From assembly GCF_029714285.1 (NCBI RefSeq), contig NZ_CP121662.1, positions 1 through 64,000 of the forward strand: a DNA stretch of 64,000 nt, in the 5' to 3' direction. This stretch comes from Rhizobium sp. CB3090 (GTDB taxonomy: Bacteria; Pseudomonadota; Alphaproteobacteria; Rhizobiales; Rhizobiaceae). Positions within the stretch are counted from its first letter, which is position 1; each line of letters opens with the position of its first letter. Under the pieces are notes generated by a model. That model did not search any database. It saw only the letters and a list, made by a program, of their open reading frames with translations, and had not been told where the DNA came from. Shown here in pieces: positions 28,971 through 40,050 of the stretch. Made by a program: the position numbers and the translations under genes.

Positions 28971-31712
28971 GTGAACGAACGAATAATTGCCAGCATCGAC
29001 GCTTTCTCGACCGCCGAGCTTGCCTCGGAGGAAAGCCGCGCTTCGGCGACGCCGATGATGGAGCAATATATCGAGATCAAGGCGAACAATCCCGGTTCGC
29101 TTTTGTTCTATCGCATGGGCGATTTCTACGAGCTGTTTTTCGAAGACGCTGTCGATGCGTCGCGCGCGCTCGGCATCACGCTCACCAAGCGCGGCCAGCA
29201 TATGGGCCAGGATATTCCGATGTGCGGCGTGCCGGTGCATGCCGCCGACGACTATCTGCAGAAGCTGATTTCGCTGGGTTTCCGCGTTGCCGTCTGCGAA
29301 CAGGTGGAGGATCCGGCGGAGGCGAAGAAGCGCGGCGGCAAGTCGGTTGTCCGGCGCGATGTCGTTCGCCTTGTGACGCCAGGCACCATCACAGAAGAAA
29401 AGCTGCTGTCGCCCTCGGAATCCAACTATCTGATGGCGCTCGCCCGCATTCGCGGCGGCTCGGAGCCGCAACTGGCGCTCGCCTGGATCGATATTTCGAC
29501 CGGCGTTTTCCGTCTGGCAGAGACGGAGGCCTCGCGGCTGCTCGCCGATATCCTGCGCATCGATCCGCGCGAACTGATCCTGCCGGATACGATATTCCAC
29601 GATCCCGAGCTGAAGCCGGCCTTCGATGTGCTCGGCCGCACGGCTGTGCCGCAACCGGCCGTCCTTTTCGACAGCGCCAGCGCCGAGGGCCGCATTACCA
29701 GATATTTCGGTGTTTCGACGCTGGACGGTTTCGGCTCCTTTACGCGCGCCGAACTTGCCGCTGCTGCCGCCGCCATTGCCTATGTCGAGAAGACGCAGAT
29801 CTCCGAGCGGCCGCCGCTGGGACTGCCGGAACGCGAAAGCGGCGCGTCGACATTGTTCATCGATCCCGCCACCCGCGCCAATCTCGAACTGGTGCGTACG
29901 CTTTCCGGCGACCGCAACGGCTCGCTTTTGCGGGCGATCGACCGGACCGTGACCGGTGGCGGTGCGCGTCTGCTTGCCGAGCGGCTGATGTCGCCGCTGA
30001 CCGATCCGGCGCGCATCAACGAACGGCTGGATTCGATCGGCTTCCTTTCTGAAGAGCCTTCGCTCTGCAGCGATCTCAGGATAGCGCTGAAACACGTGCC
30101 GGACATGCCGCGCGCATTGTCGCGCCTGGCGCTCGACCGCGGCGGCCCGCGCGATCTCTGGGCGATACGCCAGGGCCTCGCTGCGGCGGCCGGCGTTGCC
30201 GATCTGCTAGGGGCTGCGTTGCTTCCCGAGGAGCTGGGAACAGCACTTGCCGGGCTCCGCGCCTTGCCCGCCGATCTCGAAGTGCTACTTGCCGGCATGC
30301 TCGCCGATGAATTGCCGCTCTTGAAGCGCGACGGCGGGTTCCTGCGGGAAGGGGCGAATGCCGAGCTGGACGAAGTCCGCGCGCTGCGCGACCAGTCGCG
30401 CCGGGTCATTGCCGGATTGCAACTGCAATATGCCGAGGAAACCGGCATCAAATCGCTGAAGATCAAGCATAACAACGTGCTCGGATACTTCATCGAGGTC
30501 ACGGCCGGCAATGCCGGGCCGATGACGGATACTGCTGAGGCCAAGGCGCGCTTCATCCATCGCCAGACCATGGCCAACGCCATGCGCTTCACTACGACCG
30601 AGCTTGCCGATCTCGAAAGCCGCATCGCCAATGCCGCCGACAAGGCGCTTGCGATCGAGCTGGCGGCCTTCGACCGCATGGTCGCAGCCGTCGTCGCCGA
30701 GGCGGAGGCGATCAAAGCCGGTGCCCGCGCGCTATCGGTAATCGATGTCGCGACCGGGCTGGCATTGCTTGCCGAGGAACAGGGCTATTGCCGGCCGGTG
30801 GTCGACGACAGCCGGATGTTTGCGATTGGCGGCGGCCGCCATCCCGTGGTCGAACAGGCATTGCGCCGCCAGGCGAGTGGCCCCTTCGTCGCCAATAATT
30901 GCGACCTGTCGCCGACGGCGGATGGTAAGGATGGCGCGATCTGGCTGCTGACCGGCCCGAACATGGGCGGTAAATCGACTTTTCTTCGCCAGAACGCGCT
31001 GATTGCCGTCCTTGCGCAGATGGGGTCGTTTGTGCCCGCCGCCTCCGCCCATATCGGCATTGTCGACCGGCTGTTCTCGCGCGTCGGCGCTTCGGACGAT
31101 CTGGCGCGTGGCCGCTCCACCTTCATGGTCGAGATGGTCGAAACGGCCGCGATCCTCAACCAGGCGACCGCCCGGTCGCTCGTCATCCTCGATGAAATCG
31201 GCCGCGGCACCGCGACGTTCGACGGTCTCTCCATCGCCTGGGCGGCGGTCGAGCACCTGCACGAAGCGAACAGATGCCGCGGTCTCTTCGCCACCCATTT
31301 TCACGAGCTGACGGTGTTGTCGGAAAAGCTCGGCCGATTGTCGAATGCCACGATGCGCGTCAAGGAGTGGGATGGCGACGTGATTTTCCTGCACGAGGTC
31401 GGGCCGGGCGCCGCCGATCGCTCCTATGGCATTCAAGTGGCGCGGCTCGCCGGCCTGCCGGCTTCGGTGGTGGCGCGCGCCCGCGACGTTCTGACGCGCC
31501 TGGAAGATGCCGACCGTAAGAACCCTGCGAGCCAGTTGATCGACGACCTGCCACTCTTCCAGGTCGCCGTCCGCCGCGAGGAAGTGGCTGGCCGGCGAGG
31601 ACCGTCCAAGGTAGAAGAAGCGCTGAAGGCGCTCGATCTTGACGATCTGACGCCGCGCGCCGCGCTCGACGCGCTTTACGAACTGAAAAAGACCCTGAAC
31701 AAGGCCGGCTGA
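28971..31712 (+). CDS. mutS: DNA mismatch repair protein MutS
   Basis: Recognises mismatches and starts repair with MutL. The 913-residue protein shows the mismatch-binding FYE motif in [14 protein letters not shown], connector, lever and clamp domains, and the ATPase with Walker [10 protein letters not shown] at 662-670, LDEIGRGT (Walker B) and the THFHEL switch. The reading frame starts at a GTG (28971); a later ATG at 29058 would still leave the mismatch domain intact but would shorten the N-terminus by 29 residues. Divergent from the malic enzyme gene. Confidence 0.95.
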   Translation: MNERIIASIDAFSTAELASEESRASATPMMEQYIEIKANNPGSLLFYRMGDFYELFFEDAVDASRALGITLTKRGQHMGQDIPMCGVPVHAADDYLQKLISLGFRVAVCEQVEDPAEAKKRGGKSVVRRDVVRLVTPGTITEEKLLSPSESNYLMALARIRGGSEPQLALAWIDISTGVFRLAETEASRLLADILRIDPRELILPDTIFHDPELKPAFDVLGRTAVPQPAVLFDSASAEGRITRYFGVSTLDGFGSFTRAELAAAAAAIAYVEKTQISERPPLGLPERESGASTLFIDPATRANLELVRTLSGDRNGSLLRAIDRTVTGGGARLLAERLMSPLTDPARINERLDSIGFLSEEPSLCSDLRIALKHVPDMPRALSRLALDRGGPRDLWAIRQGLAAAAGVADLLGAALLPEELGTALAGLRALPADLEVLLAGMLADELPLLKRDGGFLREGANAELDEVRALRDQSRRVIAGLQLQYAEETGIKSLKIKHNNVLGYFIEVTAGNAGPMTDTAEAKARFIHRQTMANAMRFTTTELADLESRIANAADKALAIELAAFDRMVAAVVAEAEAIKAGARALSVIDVATGLALLAEEQGYCRPVVDDSRMFAIGGGRHPVVEQALRRQASGPFVANNCDLSPTADGKDGAIWLLTGPNMGGKSTFLRQNALIAVLAQMGSFVPAASAHIGIVDRLFSRVGASDDLARGRSTFMVEMVETAAILNQATARSLVILDEIGRGTATFDGLSIAWAAVEHLHEANRCRGLFATHFHELTVLSEKLGRLSNATMRVKEWDGDVIFLHEVGPGAADRSYGIQVARLAGLPASVVARARDVLTRLEDADRKNPASQLIDDLPLFQVAVRREEVAGRRGPSKVEEALKALDLDDLTPRAALDALYELKKTLNKAG

Positions 31713-31734
31713 GGCGATTTCAAAGGATAACCCG

Positions 31735-32028
31735 ATGCATATCGAACATCTTCTCGCCGAGGTCCGTATTCTGGCCGAGCGTTTTTCTCCGATCGCCGCC
31801 CGCGGCAAGATCTGCGGCGAGGGCGACGCGCCGGACTGCGAATCCGACCGCGGGCTTCTGAATATTGCCCTGTCCTGCAGCCGGATTTCCGACATCAGCT
31901 CAAGGATCGCCAAGGCCGGCTATTGGGAATGCGAACGGGAAATGCTGACGCAGATCGGCGCCCAATCGCGAAATATATTATATAGCATCAACGAACTCAG
32001 ACGGTCGCTTGATCTGCCGCAGCCCTAA
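31735..32028 (+). CDS. Small conserved-type hypothetical protein between mutS and glnD
   Basis: A 97-residue soluble, mostly helical protein with no recognised domain, three cysteines (in GKICGEGDAPDCES and LSCSR) and a fourth in YWECE. A ribosome binding site (AAAGGAT) lies 7 bases before the ATG, 22 bases after mutS, so it is probably cotranscribed with mutS. Codon use and composition look like coding sequence. No function can be offered. Confidence 0.6.
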   Translation: MHIEHLLAEVRILAERFSPIAARGKICGEGDAPDCESDRGLLNIALSCSRISDISSRIAKAGYWECEREMLTQIGAQSRNILYSINELRRSLDLPQP

Positions 32029-32184
32029 AACTGCCGATTTCTGCATCGACAGCCGTCACTCTTCGTCAACTTTGACCCGATAGAACTCCCGGAGCCGTTC
32101 ACCCGGGAAATTTGGTCTAGGCTGAATTAGCGGATTCGGGCGTAGAATGCCTGTGTCAATCGCCGGGCAAAGAGGCTATAGCGC

Positions 32185-35100
32185 ATGCAGACGAAAAGAC
32201 AGGCGCGCCGGCAATGGGCCGCTGTCAATGAACAGGATCCCGGTCGGCCGAGCATGGTAAAGCATGAGATCGATTTTTCCGTCATTCTCGACGTTTCTGC
32301 GCTGAGGGCGGAATGTGAGACCCTCGCCAAACGTAGTGAAGACAAGAAGGACGAGCGGTCCGCCCTTCTCGCCTTATTGAAGAAGGCGAGCCAGGAAGGC
32401 CGCGAAAGGGCGCGCCGCCTGCTTTCGGAGGACGGCAGTGGGCTCGATTGTGCGCACCGCATTTCCTGGCTGCAGGATCAGATCATCACCGTTCTCTACG
32501 ACTTCACCGTCCGCCACGTCCACCCGAAGCAGAAGGGCAGCTTCGCGATCACCGCCGTCGGCGGCTATGGCCGCGACACGCTGGCGCCCGGCTCGGACAT
32601 CGACCTTCTGTTCCTCTTCCAGCCGAAGCCGGAGGACGAGACGCACAAGGCGGTCGAGTTCATTCTCTATATGCTGTGGGACATGGGCTTCAAGGTAGGC
32701 CACGCCACCCGCACCGTCGAAGAATGCATGCGCCAGGCAAAATCCGACATGACGGTGCGCACCGCCATCCTCGAAACGCGCTTTATTTGCGGCAGCGAAC
32801 CCTTGGCGCACGAGCTGGAAACGCGTTTCGACAAAGAAATCGTCACCAACACCGGGCCGGAATTCATCGCTGCCAAGCTTGCCGAGCGCGATGAGCGTCA
32901 CCGCAAGGCCGGCGATACCCGCTATCTGGTGGAGCCCAACGTCAAGGAAGGCAAGGGCGGTCTGCGCGACCTGCATACGCTGTTCTGGATCTCGAAATAT
33001 TATTACCACGTCCGCGATCCCGCCGAGTTGGTGAAGCTCGGCGTGCTCTCGAAGCAAGAGTACCGTCTCTTCCTGAAGGCCGAGGATTTTCTCTGGGCCG
33101 TGCGTTGCCACATGCACTTCCTGACCGGCAAGGCGGAAGAGCGGCTCTCCTTCGACATCCAGCGTGAGATTGCCGAGGCGCTTGGCTATCGTGCCCGTCC
33201 CGGTCTTTCCGCCGTCGAACGCTTCATGAAGCACTACTTCCTCGTCGCCAAGGATGTCGGCGATCTCACCCGAATCCTCTGCGCAGCGCTTGAGGAACAG
33301 CAGGCCAAGGCGACGCCGGGGCTGACCGGCGTCCTCAGCCGCTTTGCCCATCGCTTGCGCAAGATCCCCGGTACGCTCGAATTCGTCGAGGATCGCGGCC
33401 GCATCGCGCTCGCCAATCCCGATGTTTTCAAGCGCGATCCGGTGAGCCTGATCCGGCTGTTTTTCGTTGCGGATATCCATGGGCTGGAGTTCCATCCCGA
33501 CGCGCTGAAGCGCGTCACCCGTTCGCTGGGGCTGATCGACAACGACCTGCGCGAAAACGAGGAGGCGAACCGCCTGTTCCTGGCGATCCTCACCTCGAAG
33601 CGCGATCCGGCGCTGATCCTGCGCCGTATGAACGAGGCCGGCGTGCTCGGCCGCTTCATTCCGGAATTCGGCAAGATCGTCTCGATGATGCAGTTCAACA
33701 TGTATCATCACTATACGGTCGACGAGCATCTGATCCGCACCGTCGACGTGCTTTCGGAGATCGATAGGGGCAAGGCGGAGGATATTCATCCGCTGACCAA
33801 TAAACTGATGCCGAGTATAGAAGACCGGGATGCGCTCTATGTCGCCGTTCTGCTGCACGATATCGCCAAGGGCCGCGAGGAGGATCATTCCGAGGCGGGC
33901 GCCAAGGTGGCGCGCAAGCTTTGCCCGCGCTTCGGCCTGACGCCGAAGCAGACCGAAATGGTCGTCTGGCTGATCGCCGAGCATCTGACCATGTCGATGG
34001 TCGCCCAGACGCGCGACCTGACCGACCGCAAGACCATCATCGATTTTGCCGACCGGGTGCAGTCGCTCGACCGGCTGAAGATGCTGCTGATCCTGACCGT
34101 ATGCGACATCCGCGCCGTTGGTCCTGGTGTATGGAACGGCTGGAAAGGCCAGCTTCTGCGGACGCTCTACTACGAGACCGAACTGCTGCTCGCCGGCGGT
34201 TTCTCGGAAGTGTCGCGCAAAGAGCGGGCGGAAGAGGCAGCCAAGGCGCTCGAAAAGGCGTTGGGCGACTGGAGCCAGAAAGACCGCAAGGCCTATGTCA
34301 AGCTGCACTACCAGCCCTATCTTCTCTCCGTGCCGCTTGAAGATCAGATCCGCCATACGCAATTCATTCGCCAGACCGACAAATCCGGCCAGGTGCTTGC
34401 GACCATGGTGCGCACCGACAGCTTCCACGCCATCACGGAAATCACCGTGCTCTCGCCGGACCATCCGCGCCTTCTGACGGTTATCGCCGGCGCCTGTGCT
34501 GCCGCGGGCGCCAATATCGCCGATGCGCAGATTTTCACGACGTCTGACGGTCGCGCGCTCGATACTATCCATGTCAGCCGCGAATTCCTCAACGATGCGG
34601 ACGAGCTGCGGCGCGCCGCCACCATCGGCAAGATGATCGAGGACGTGCTTGCCGGCCGCAAGCGCCTGCCGGAAGTCATCGCCACCCGCACCAAGAACCG
34701 CCGTAAGAACAAGGCTTTCGTCATCCCGCCATCTGTGACGATCTCCAACAGCCTGTCGAACAAGTTCACCGTCATCGAAGTGGAATGCCTCGACCGCCCC
34801 GGCCTGCTGTCGGAAATCACCGCGGTTCTCTCGGACCTGTCGCTCGACATCCAGTCGGCGCGCATCACCACCTTCGGCGAAAAAGTCATCGACAGCTTCT
34901 ACGTGACCGATCTCGTCGGACAGAAAATATCCAACGAAAACAAGCGTGCCAACATCACCGCGCGTCTGAAGGCCGTCATGGCCGGCGAGGAGGATGAGGT
35001 GCGCGAGCGCATGCCGTCCGGCATCATCGCGCCTGCCGCCACGCGTTCGACCGTCGTTGAAAAGCTCGATACTGAAAAGAAAGCCGGTTCAGCCGCATGA
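32185..35100 (+). CDS. glnD: Bifunctional PII uridylyltransferase/uridylyl-removing enzyme GlnD
   Basis: Primary nitrogen sensor that adds UMP to PII proteins (GlnB/GlnK) under nitrogen limitation and removes it when glutamine is high. Domains in order: nucleotidyltransferase with [18 protein letters not shown] (about 127-144), the GlnD_UR linker, an HD phosphohydrolase domain ([17 protein letters not shown]) and two C-terminal ACT domains. From 32185 it is 971 residues, with AGAGG about 9 bases upstream; an internal ATG at 32254 would give 948, closer to typical rhizobial lengths. It overlaps murJ by four bases. Confidence 0.96.
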   Translation: MQTKRQARRQWAAVNEQDPGRPSMVKHEIDFSVILDVSALRAECETLAKRSEDKKDERSALLALLKKASQEGRERARRLLSEDGSGLDCAHRISWLQDQIITVLYDFTVRHVHPKQKGSFAITAVGGYGRDTLAPGSDIDLLFLFQPKPEDETHKAVEFILYMLWDMGFKVGHATRTVEECMRQAKSDMTVRTAILETRFICGSEPLAHELETRFDKEIVTNTGPEFIAAKLAERDERHRKAGDTRYLVEPNVKEGKGGLRDLHTLFWISKYYYHVRDPAELVKLGVLSKQEYRLFLKAEDFLWAVRCHMHFLTGKAEERLSFDIQREIAEALGYRARPGLSAVERFMKHYFLVAKDVGDLTRILCAALEEQQAKATPGLTGVLSRFAHRLRKIPGTLEFVEDRGRIALANPDVFKRDPVSLIRLFFVADIHGLEFHPDALKRVTRSLGLIDNDLRENEEANRLFLAILTSKRDPALILRRMNEAGVLGRFIPEFGKIVSMMQFNMYHHYTVDEHLIRTVDVLSEIDRGKAEDIHPLTNKLMPSIEDRDALYVAVLLHDIAKGREEDHSEAGAKVARKLCPRFGLTPKQTEMVVWLIAEHLTMSMVAQTRDLTDRKTIIDFADRVQSLDRLKMLLILTVCDIRAVGPGVWNGWKGQLLRTLYYETELLLAGGFSEVSRKERAEEAAKALEKALGDWSQKDRKAYVKLHYQPYLLSVPLEDQIRHTQFIRQTDKSGQVLATMVRTDSFHAITEITVLSPDHPRLLTVIAGACAAAGANIADAQIFTTSDGRALDTIHVSREFLNDADELRRAATIGKMIEDVLAGRKRLPEVIATRTKNRRKNKAFVIPPSVTISNSLSNKFTVIEVECLDRPGLLSEITAVLSDLSLDIQSARITTFGEKVIDSFYVTDLVGQKISNENKRANITARLKAVMAGEEDEVRERMPSGIIAPAATRSTVVEKLDTEKKAGSAA

Positions 35101-36698
35101 GCCTCGTCAAGAAATTCATCACCGTCGGCGGCGCGACGCTCGGCAGCCGCATCTTCGGCTTCGCACGCGAAACGCTGATGGCCGCTGCGCTCGGCACCGG
35201 GCCGATGGCCGACGTGTTCTATGCCGCCTTCCGCTTTCCGAACCTGTTCCGCCGCCTTTTCGCCGAGGGCGCCTTCAACGCCGCTTTCGTGCCGCTCTTC
35301 GCCAAGGAGATCGAGGCGAACGGCATCGAGGGCGCCAAGCGGTTTTCCGAGGAGGTCTTCGGCGTCCTCTTCTCGGTCCTGCTGCTGATCACCATCGTCA
35401 TGGAACTGGCCATGCCGCTTCTGGTGCGTTGGGTCATCGCGCCTGGTTTCGCCGACGATGCCGAGAAATTCGACCTGACGGTCCGATTGGCCGCCGTAAT
35501 GTTCCCCTATCTCATGTCGATGTCGCTGACGGCGATGATGAGCGGCATGCTGAATTCGCTGCATCATTTCTTCGCCGCCGCCGTGGCTCCGATCTTCCTC
35601 AATGTGGTGATGATCAGCGCGCTGTTCTATGCGATCTATTTCGGCGCCGATCCGCTGGCCACCGCCTGGTACCTGTCCTGGTCGGTGCTGGTGGCAGGCG
35701 TGCTGCAATTGCTCGTCGTCTATATCGGCGTGCGCCATGCCGGCATCAGTATCGGCCTGCGCTTTCCGCGCTTCACGCCCAATGTCAAGCGGCTCCTGCT
35801 TCTTGCCATCCCTGCGGCCATCACCGGCGGCGTCACCCAGATCAATCTGGTGATCGGCCAGGCGATCGCCTCGGGCAAGGAAGGCGCGATCGCCGCCCTG
35901 CAATATGCAGACCGCATCTACCAATTGCCGCTCGGTGTCGTCGGCGTCGCGGTCGGAATCGTGCTTCTGCCGGAACTGGCCCGCTCGCTGAAGTCAGGCC
36001 ATATCAAGGAAGCCGCCAATATCCAGAACCGCTCGATCGAATTCGTGCTGTTCTTGACCCTGCCGGCCGCTGTCGCCCTCTGGCTTCTCTCCGATGATAT
36101 CATCCGCGTGCTTTACGAGCGCGGCGCCTTTAACCCGAACAATACAACGCTGGTCGGCTCCATCCTCGCCATCTTCGGCCTGGGCCTGCCGGCTTTCGTG
36201 CTGATCAAGGCGCTGCAGCCCGGCTTTTATGCCCGCGAGGATACGAAATCGCCGATGCGCTACACGGCGGTCGCCGTCTTCGTCAATTCGGCGCTGTCCA
36301 TCCTGCTTTTCCCGGTACTGGCCGAACGGGGCATTGCGCTCGCCGAGGCGGTTGCCGGATGGCTGAACGTCCTGCAGCTCTTCGTCACGCTCTATCGCCG
36401 CGGACATCTCGCCTGGGAATGGTCGCTGGCGCGCCGCACCGTCATGCTGCTCGTCTCCTCCGCTGTCATGGGCGGCGTCATCGTATATTTGTCTCATCGC
36501 TGGGAGCCGCTTCTGGGATCCAGCTCGACGCTGCTCACCAAGACCGGCGTCCTGGGCTTGCTCATATTGATTGCGATGGTGGTGTATTTCGGTGTCGCCT
36601 TCCTGATCGGCGGCGTGGATTTGGGCATGGTACGCCGCAATTTGAAGCGCAAGCCGGCGAAGCCCGTTTCGGACGCGAAGGTCGTGAACAGGGAGTAG
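35097..36698 (+). CDS. murJ: Lipid II flippase MurJ
   Basis: A 533-residue MviN/MurJ-family polytopic membrane protein (about 14 helices) of the MOP superfamily that flips lipid II for peptidoglycan synthesis. The N-terminal [18 protein letters not shown] and the [15 protein letters not shown] region are family hallmarks. It overlaps glnD by four bases, so the two are translationally coupled; the glnD-murJ pairing is common in Rhizobiales. Confidence 0.95.
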   Translation: MSLVKKFITVGGATLGSRIFGFARETLMAAALGTGPMADVFYAAFRFPNLFRRLFAEGAFNAAFVPLFAKEIEANGIEGAKRFSEEVFGVLFSVLLLITIVMELAMPLLVRWVIAPGFADDAEKFDLTVRLAAVMFPYLMSMSLTAMMSGMLNSLHHFFAAAVAPIFLNVVMISALFYAIYFGADPLATAWYLSWSVLVAGVLQLLVVYIGVRHAGISIGLRFPRFTPNVKRLLLLAIPAAITGGVTQINLVIGQAIASGKEGAIAALQYADRIYQLPLGVVGVAVGIVLLPELARSLKSGHIKEAANIQNRSIEFVLFLTLPAAVALWLLSDDIIRVLYERGAFNPNNTTLVGSILAIFGLGLPAFVLIKALQPGFYAREDTKSPMRYTAVAVFVNSALSILLFPVLAERGIALAEAVAGWLNVLQLFVTLYRRGHLAWEWSLARRTVMLLVSSAVMGGVIVYLSHRWEPLLGSSSTLLTKTGVLGLLILIAMVVYFGVAFLIGGVDLGMVRRNLKRKPAKPVSDAKVVNRE

Positions 36699-36738
36699 GC
36701 GGCAAATCCAACTTTGGCACATGTCGAGCCTCTGAGAC

Positions 36739-36919
36739 CCCCTCTGTCCCTTTCGGGACATCTCCCCCGCAAGGGGGGAGATCGTTGGGAGTTTGCCGCG
36801 CTCTCTGCTAAAGCGATAAATTCAAACTCAGCAGATGCGATGCTTGTTTGATGCGAGAGGCTGCCACGCGTTACCGATCTCCCCCGCGTGGGGGAGACGT
36901 CATGACCGTGACAGAGGGG
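36739..36919. repeat. Rhizobium intergenic mosaic-like element with terminal inverted repeats
   Basis: A roughly 181-bp element bounded by inverted repeats CCCCTCTGTC (36739-36748) and GACAGAGGGG (36910-36919). Inside are hairpins GTCCC-TTTC-GGGAC, ATCTCCCCC-N5-GGGGGAGAT (36760-36782) and GATCTCCCCCGCGTGGGGGAG on the right side. It matches the general form of RIME/MITE-like elements of rhizobia. It fills nearly all of the 269-bp gap between murJ and the VOC gene. Confidence 0.65.
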
Positions 36920-36967
36920 TGTGCAATCTCCGCAAACGCGCAATCAATTTGGTTCTGGAGCCTTCCC

Positions 36968-37360
36968 ATGTCCCAATCCCTCTTCCTCGTCGCCCTTGTC
37001 GTCGATGATTACGACCGTGCCAAAGCCTTCTATTGCGATGCCCTCGGCTTCGAGTGCTTGGCTGACGAGGCCCAGCCGGAGGGCAAGCGCTGGGTCGTGG
37101 TCAGACCGAAAGGCACCGAGGGCGCCGCGCTGTTGCTCGCCCAGGCGGCAGGAGACAACCAGCGTGCGGCGATCGGCAACCAGACCGGCGGCCGCGTCGG
37201 CTTCTTCCTCAAGACGGATGATTTCGCCCGCGATCACGCAGCTATGAAGGCGAAGGGCGTGCGTTTTCTGGAGGAGCCGCGCCATGAAGTCTACGGCACG
37301 GTTGCGGTCTTTGCCGATCCCTACGGCAATACCTGGGATCTCATCCAGCATTCTTCCTGA
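36968..37360 (+). CDS. VOC/glyoxalase-fold protein
   Basis: A 130-residue vicinal oxygen chelate protein (VVDDYDRAKAFYCDALGFE near the start; VAVFADPYGNTWDLIQ near the end). Similar proteins are often annotated as lactoylglutathione-lyase-like, but the reaction is not known. The ATG at 36968 matches the fold's first strand; the upstream in-frame stretch from 36848 lies in the repeat element and is not coding. Confidence 0.82.
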   Translation: MSQSLFLVALVVDDYDRAKAFYCDALGFECLADEAQPEGKRWVVVRPKGTEGAALLLAQAAGDNQRAAIGNQTGGRVGFFLKTDDFARDHAAMKAKGVRFLEEPRHEVYGTVAVFADPYGNTWDLIQHSS

Positions 37361-37471
37361 GGCTCTGTCACATAGCCTCTTGATCCCCATCGATCCCACG
37401 TGCATAAGCCGCTCGAAACCAGGGGTCGAGCATTGCTCGCCCAGGCCCTCCACAAGCCTTTTGAGGACGAC

Positions 37472-38536
37472 ATGACCGAATTCAAGCCGCTCGTATTCTC
37501 CGGCGTCCAGCCGACCGGCAATCTCCACCTCGGTAACTATCTCGGCGCGATCCGCAAGTTCGTGGCCCTGCAGGCCAACAACGACTGCATCTATTGCGTC
37601 GTCGATATGCATGCGCTGACGGCGCAGCTCGTCCATGAGGACATGCCGAACCAGACGCGCTCGATCACCGCCGCCTTCCTTGCCGCCGGCATCGACCCGG
37701 AAAAGCATATCGTCTTCAATCAGTCGGCCGTGCCGGGGCATGCCGAGCTCGCCTGGATCTTCAATTGTGTCGCCCGCATCGGCTGGATGAACCGCATGAC
37801 GCAGTTCAAGGACAAGGCCGGCAAGGATCGCGAGCAGGCCTCGCTCGGCCTTTACGCCTATCCGAGCCTGATGGCCGCCGACATCCTGCTCTATCGCGCC
37901 ACGCATGTTCCGGTCGGCGACGACCAGAAGCAGCACCTGGAACTGACGCGCGACATCGCCATGAAGTTCAATCTGGACTACATGGAGCATATTCGCCGCT
38001 CGGGCTACGGTATCGACATCACCGTCGGCGACGAGCCTGTGCACGCTTATTTCCCGATGGTCGAGCCGCTGATCGAAGGCCCGGCGCCGCGCGTCATGTC
38101 GCTGCGCGACGGCACCAAAAAAATGTCGAAGTCGGATGCCTCCGACCTGTCGCGCATCAATCTGCTCGACGACGAAGAGAATATCTCGAAGAAGATCCGT
38201 AAGGCCAAGACCGATCCTGATGGCTTGCCGAGCGAGATCGCGGGCCTTGCAGGCAGGCCGGAAGCCGACAACCTTGTCGGCATCTACGCGGCCCTTGCCG
38301 ACAGGTCGAAGGCTGACATTCTCTCGGAATTCGGCGGTCAGCAATTCTCGGTCTTCAAGCCGGCGCTGGTCGATCTTGCCGTACATGTGCTGTCGCCGAT
38401 CACCGGCGAAATGCGCCGCCTGATGGCCGACCCCGGCCATATCGACGCGATCCTGCGCGACGGCAGCGCCCGCGCTAGAGCCCGCGCCGACGTGACGATG
38501 AAGCAAGTCCGCGACATTATCGGCTTTATCTACTGA
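37472..38536 (+). CDS. trpS: Tryptophanyl-tRNA synthetase
   Basis: Charges tRNA-Trp. The 354-residue class I synthetase has the HIGH-type signature TGNLHLGNY near residue 15 and the KMSKS loop in [10 protein letters not shown]. The start at 37472 has GAGG about 6 bases upstream and gives the normal N-terminus ([18 protein letters not shown]); the frame is open from 37400. It lies in the conserved murJ-trpS neighbourhood, separated by the VOC gene and a repeat element. Confidence 0.96.
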   Translation: MTEFKPLVFSGVQPTGNLHLGNYLGAIRKFVALQANNDCIYCVVDMHALTAQLVHEDMPNQTRSITAAFLAAGIDPEKHIVFNQSAVPGHAELAWIFNCVARIGWMNRMTQFKDKAGKDREQASLGLYAYPSLMAADILLYRATHVPVGDDQKQHLELTRDIAMKFNLDYMEHIRRSGYGIDITVGDEPVHAYFPMVEPLIEGPAPRVMSLRDGTKKMSKSDASDLSRINLLDDEENISKKIRKAKTDPDGLPSEIAGLAGRPEADNLVGIYAALADRSKADILSEFGGQQFSVFKPALVDLAVHVLSPITGEMRRLMADPGHIDAILRDGSARARARADVTMKQVRDIIGFIY

Positions 38537-38546
38537 GAGAAAATAT

Positions 38547-38697
38547 CTTCTCCCCGCCGGGGAGAAGGATGCCCGCAGGGCAGGTTGAGGGGGCGTTGCA
38601 CCGTTTCCTGAATTGCCTTTTAGGCCCCGACGTATGGGTCCGTTTGCCAGTAATGCCCCCTCAATCCGCGCCATGCGCGACCTTCTCCCCGAAGGTA
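38547..38697. repeat. Rhizobial palindromic intergenic element (CCTTCTCCCC family), also a hairpin after trpS
   Basis: Begins with a 9-bp hairpin CTTCTCCCC-GCC-GGGGAGAAG (38547-38567), 10 bases past the trpS stop. GTTGAGGGGGC (38584-38594) is answered by GCCCCCTCAA (38655-38664), and the right end has CCTTCTCCCCGAAGG. The core is shared with the element at 6964-7055. It may terminate trpS transcription. Confidence 0.65.
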
Positions 38698-38743
38698 AGG
38701 AAGGGGCTTGCAAAACGCATGCCTCAGATGTCAGACTTGAGCC

Positions 38744-39235
38744 ATGGTATCAAAACGTCTCTCACGGCTCGAAGGTCATCGCCGCAAGTTCATGGCGGTC
38801 ATCGACGGCACCCCCGAATGCCAGCGTGCCGTCCACTATGCCGGCCGGCGCGCCAAGAATTCCAACGGCGGCCTTGTCCTCCTGTTTGTGATCCCTGAGG
38901 GCGATTTCCAGCAGTGGCTGGGGGTCGAGGAGATCATGCGGGCCGAAGCGCGCGAGGAGGCCGAGGCGGCAACGGCCAAGGCGGCGCAGATCGTGCGTGA
39001 GAATATCGGCATTGATCCGGAAATCGTCATCCGTGAGGGCTCGGCCGCCGAGCAGATCAATGCGGTGATCGAGGAAGACCGGGATATCGCGCTGCTCGTC
39101 CTTGCCGCCGGTTCGGCCAAGGAAGGGCCTGGACCATTGGTGTCTTCGATCGCCGGGCGTGCCGCGGCCTTCCCGATTCCCGTGACGGTGCTGCCGGATA
39201 CGCTGACGAACGAGGAAATCGACGCGCTGAGCTGA
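38744..39235 (+). CDS. Universal stress protein family protein
   Basis: A 163-residue UspA-fold protein (FMAVIDGTPECQRAVHYAGRRA at the N-terminus, EDRDIALLVLAAGS before the C-terminal glycine-rich segment). The G-2x-G-9x-G(S/T) ATP motif seen in UspFG-type proteins is not clearly complete, so nucleotide binding is uncertain. No strong ribosome binding site is visible; an ATG at 38792 is an alternative start directly before the first strand. The trigger is unknown. Confidence 0.8.
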   Translation: MVSKRLSRLEGHRRKFMAVIDGTPECQRAVHYAGRRAKNSNGGLVLLFVIPEGDFQQWLGVEEIMRAEAREEAEAATAKAAQIVRENIGIDPEIVIREGSAAEQINAVIEEDRDIALLVLAAGSAKEGPGPLVSSIAGRAAAFPIPVTVLPDTLTNEEIDALS

Positions 39236-39368
39236 GTTCCTTGCGGCTAATTTTTGAGAATCAGTCTCTTGAATAGCGCGGCCAAAAAGCCTATTTTCTT
39301 TTGAAATATTCTAAACTCGGACACTACTGAAGTGGCATGGGCCTTCGGCTCGCCGCATGGAGATCAAG

Positions 39369-39941
39369 ATGTTCATTCAGACCGAAGCGACGCCGAACCC
39401 GGCAACCCTTAAGTTCCTGCCGGGCAAGGTGGTGATGGAAAGCGGCACGGCCGAATTCCGCAGCGCCGAGGAAGCGGAAGTCTCGCCGCTCGCTGCCCGC
39501 CTCTTCGACATCCCCGGCGTCAGCGGTGTCTATTTCGGCTATGACTTCATCTCCGTCTCCAAGGAAAACCAGGAATGGCAGCACCTTAAGCCCGCCATTC
39601 TCGGCTCGATCATGGAGCATTTCATGTCCGGCAAGCCGGTCATGGGCGCATCTTCGGTCCTTTCCGAAGCGCAGGATGCCGGCGGCGAATTTTTCGATGA
39701 AGGCGACGAAGCGATCGTGCTCACCATCAAGGAACTGCTGGAGACCCGCGTTCGTCCGGCCGTCGCCCAGGATGGCGGCGACATCACTTTCCGCGGCTTC
39801 CGTGACGGCAAGGTCTATCTCAACATGAAGGGATCCTGCTCCGGTTGCCCATCGTCCACGGCGACGTTGAAGCATGGCGTGCAGAACCTGCTGCGCCATT
39901 TCGTGCCGGAAGTACAGGAAGTCGAAGCCGTGCAGGCGTGA
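39369..39941 (+). CDS. NFU-type iron-sulfur cluster carrier protein
   Basis: A 190-residue protein with an N-terminal Nfu_N scaffold domain (MFIQTEATPNPATLKFLPG) and a C-terminal NifU-like domain with the cluster-binding pair C157-x2-C160 in KGSCSGCPSS. It delivers [4Fe-4S] clusters to apo-enzymes; a plausible client in this window is the radical SAM enzyme MiaB (inference). GGAG lies 8 bases before the ATG at 39369. The stop codon lies in the arm of a palindromic repeat. Confidence 0.92.
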   Translation: MFIQTEATPNPATLKFLPGKVVMESGTAEFRSAEEAEVSPLAARLFDIPGVSGVYFGYDFISVSKENQEWQHLKPAILGSIMEHFMSGKPVMGASSVLSEAQDAGGEFFDEGDEAIVLTIKELLETRVRPAVAQDGGDITFRGFRDGKVYLNMKGSCSGCPSSTATLKHGVQNLLRHFVPEVQEVEAVQA

Positions 39942-39980
39942 TCCCAAAAAGTGCGCAGCGGTTTTTGGATAGCATCATGC
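39936..39980. repeat. Short palindromic repeat, AAAAGTGCGCAGCGGTTTTT family
   Basis: Arms GCGTGAT (39936-39942) and ATCATGC (39974-39980) enclose the core AAAAAGTGCGCAGCGGTTTT. Related copies occur at 41275-41320, 59979-60023 and 61852-61903. It overlaps the stop codon of the NFU gene. Confidence 0.65.
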
Positions 39981-40050
39981 AGAGGTTGAAGTGCAGCTTC
40001 GGTTCGAAGCCGGATCGCTGGCCTTCACGTAGGGCTTTTTCGGAAAAATT

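Noticed and set aside
32374..34572. 732-codon minus-strand ORF opposite glnD
   Set aside because: Long antisense open frames are common in high-GC DNA; it has no initiation signal or family motif and glnD is unambiguous.
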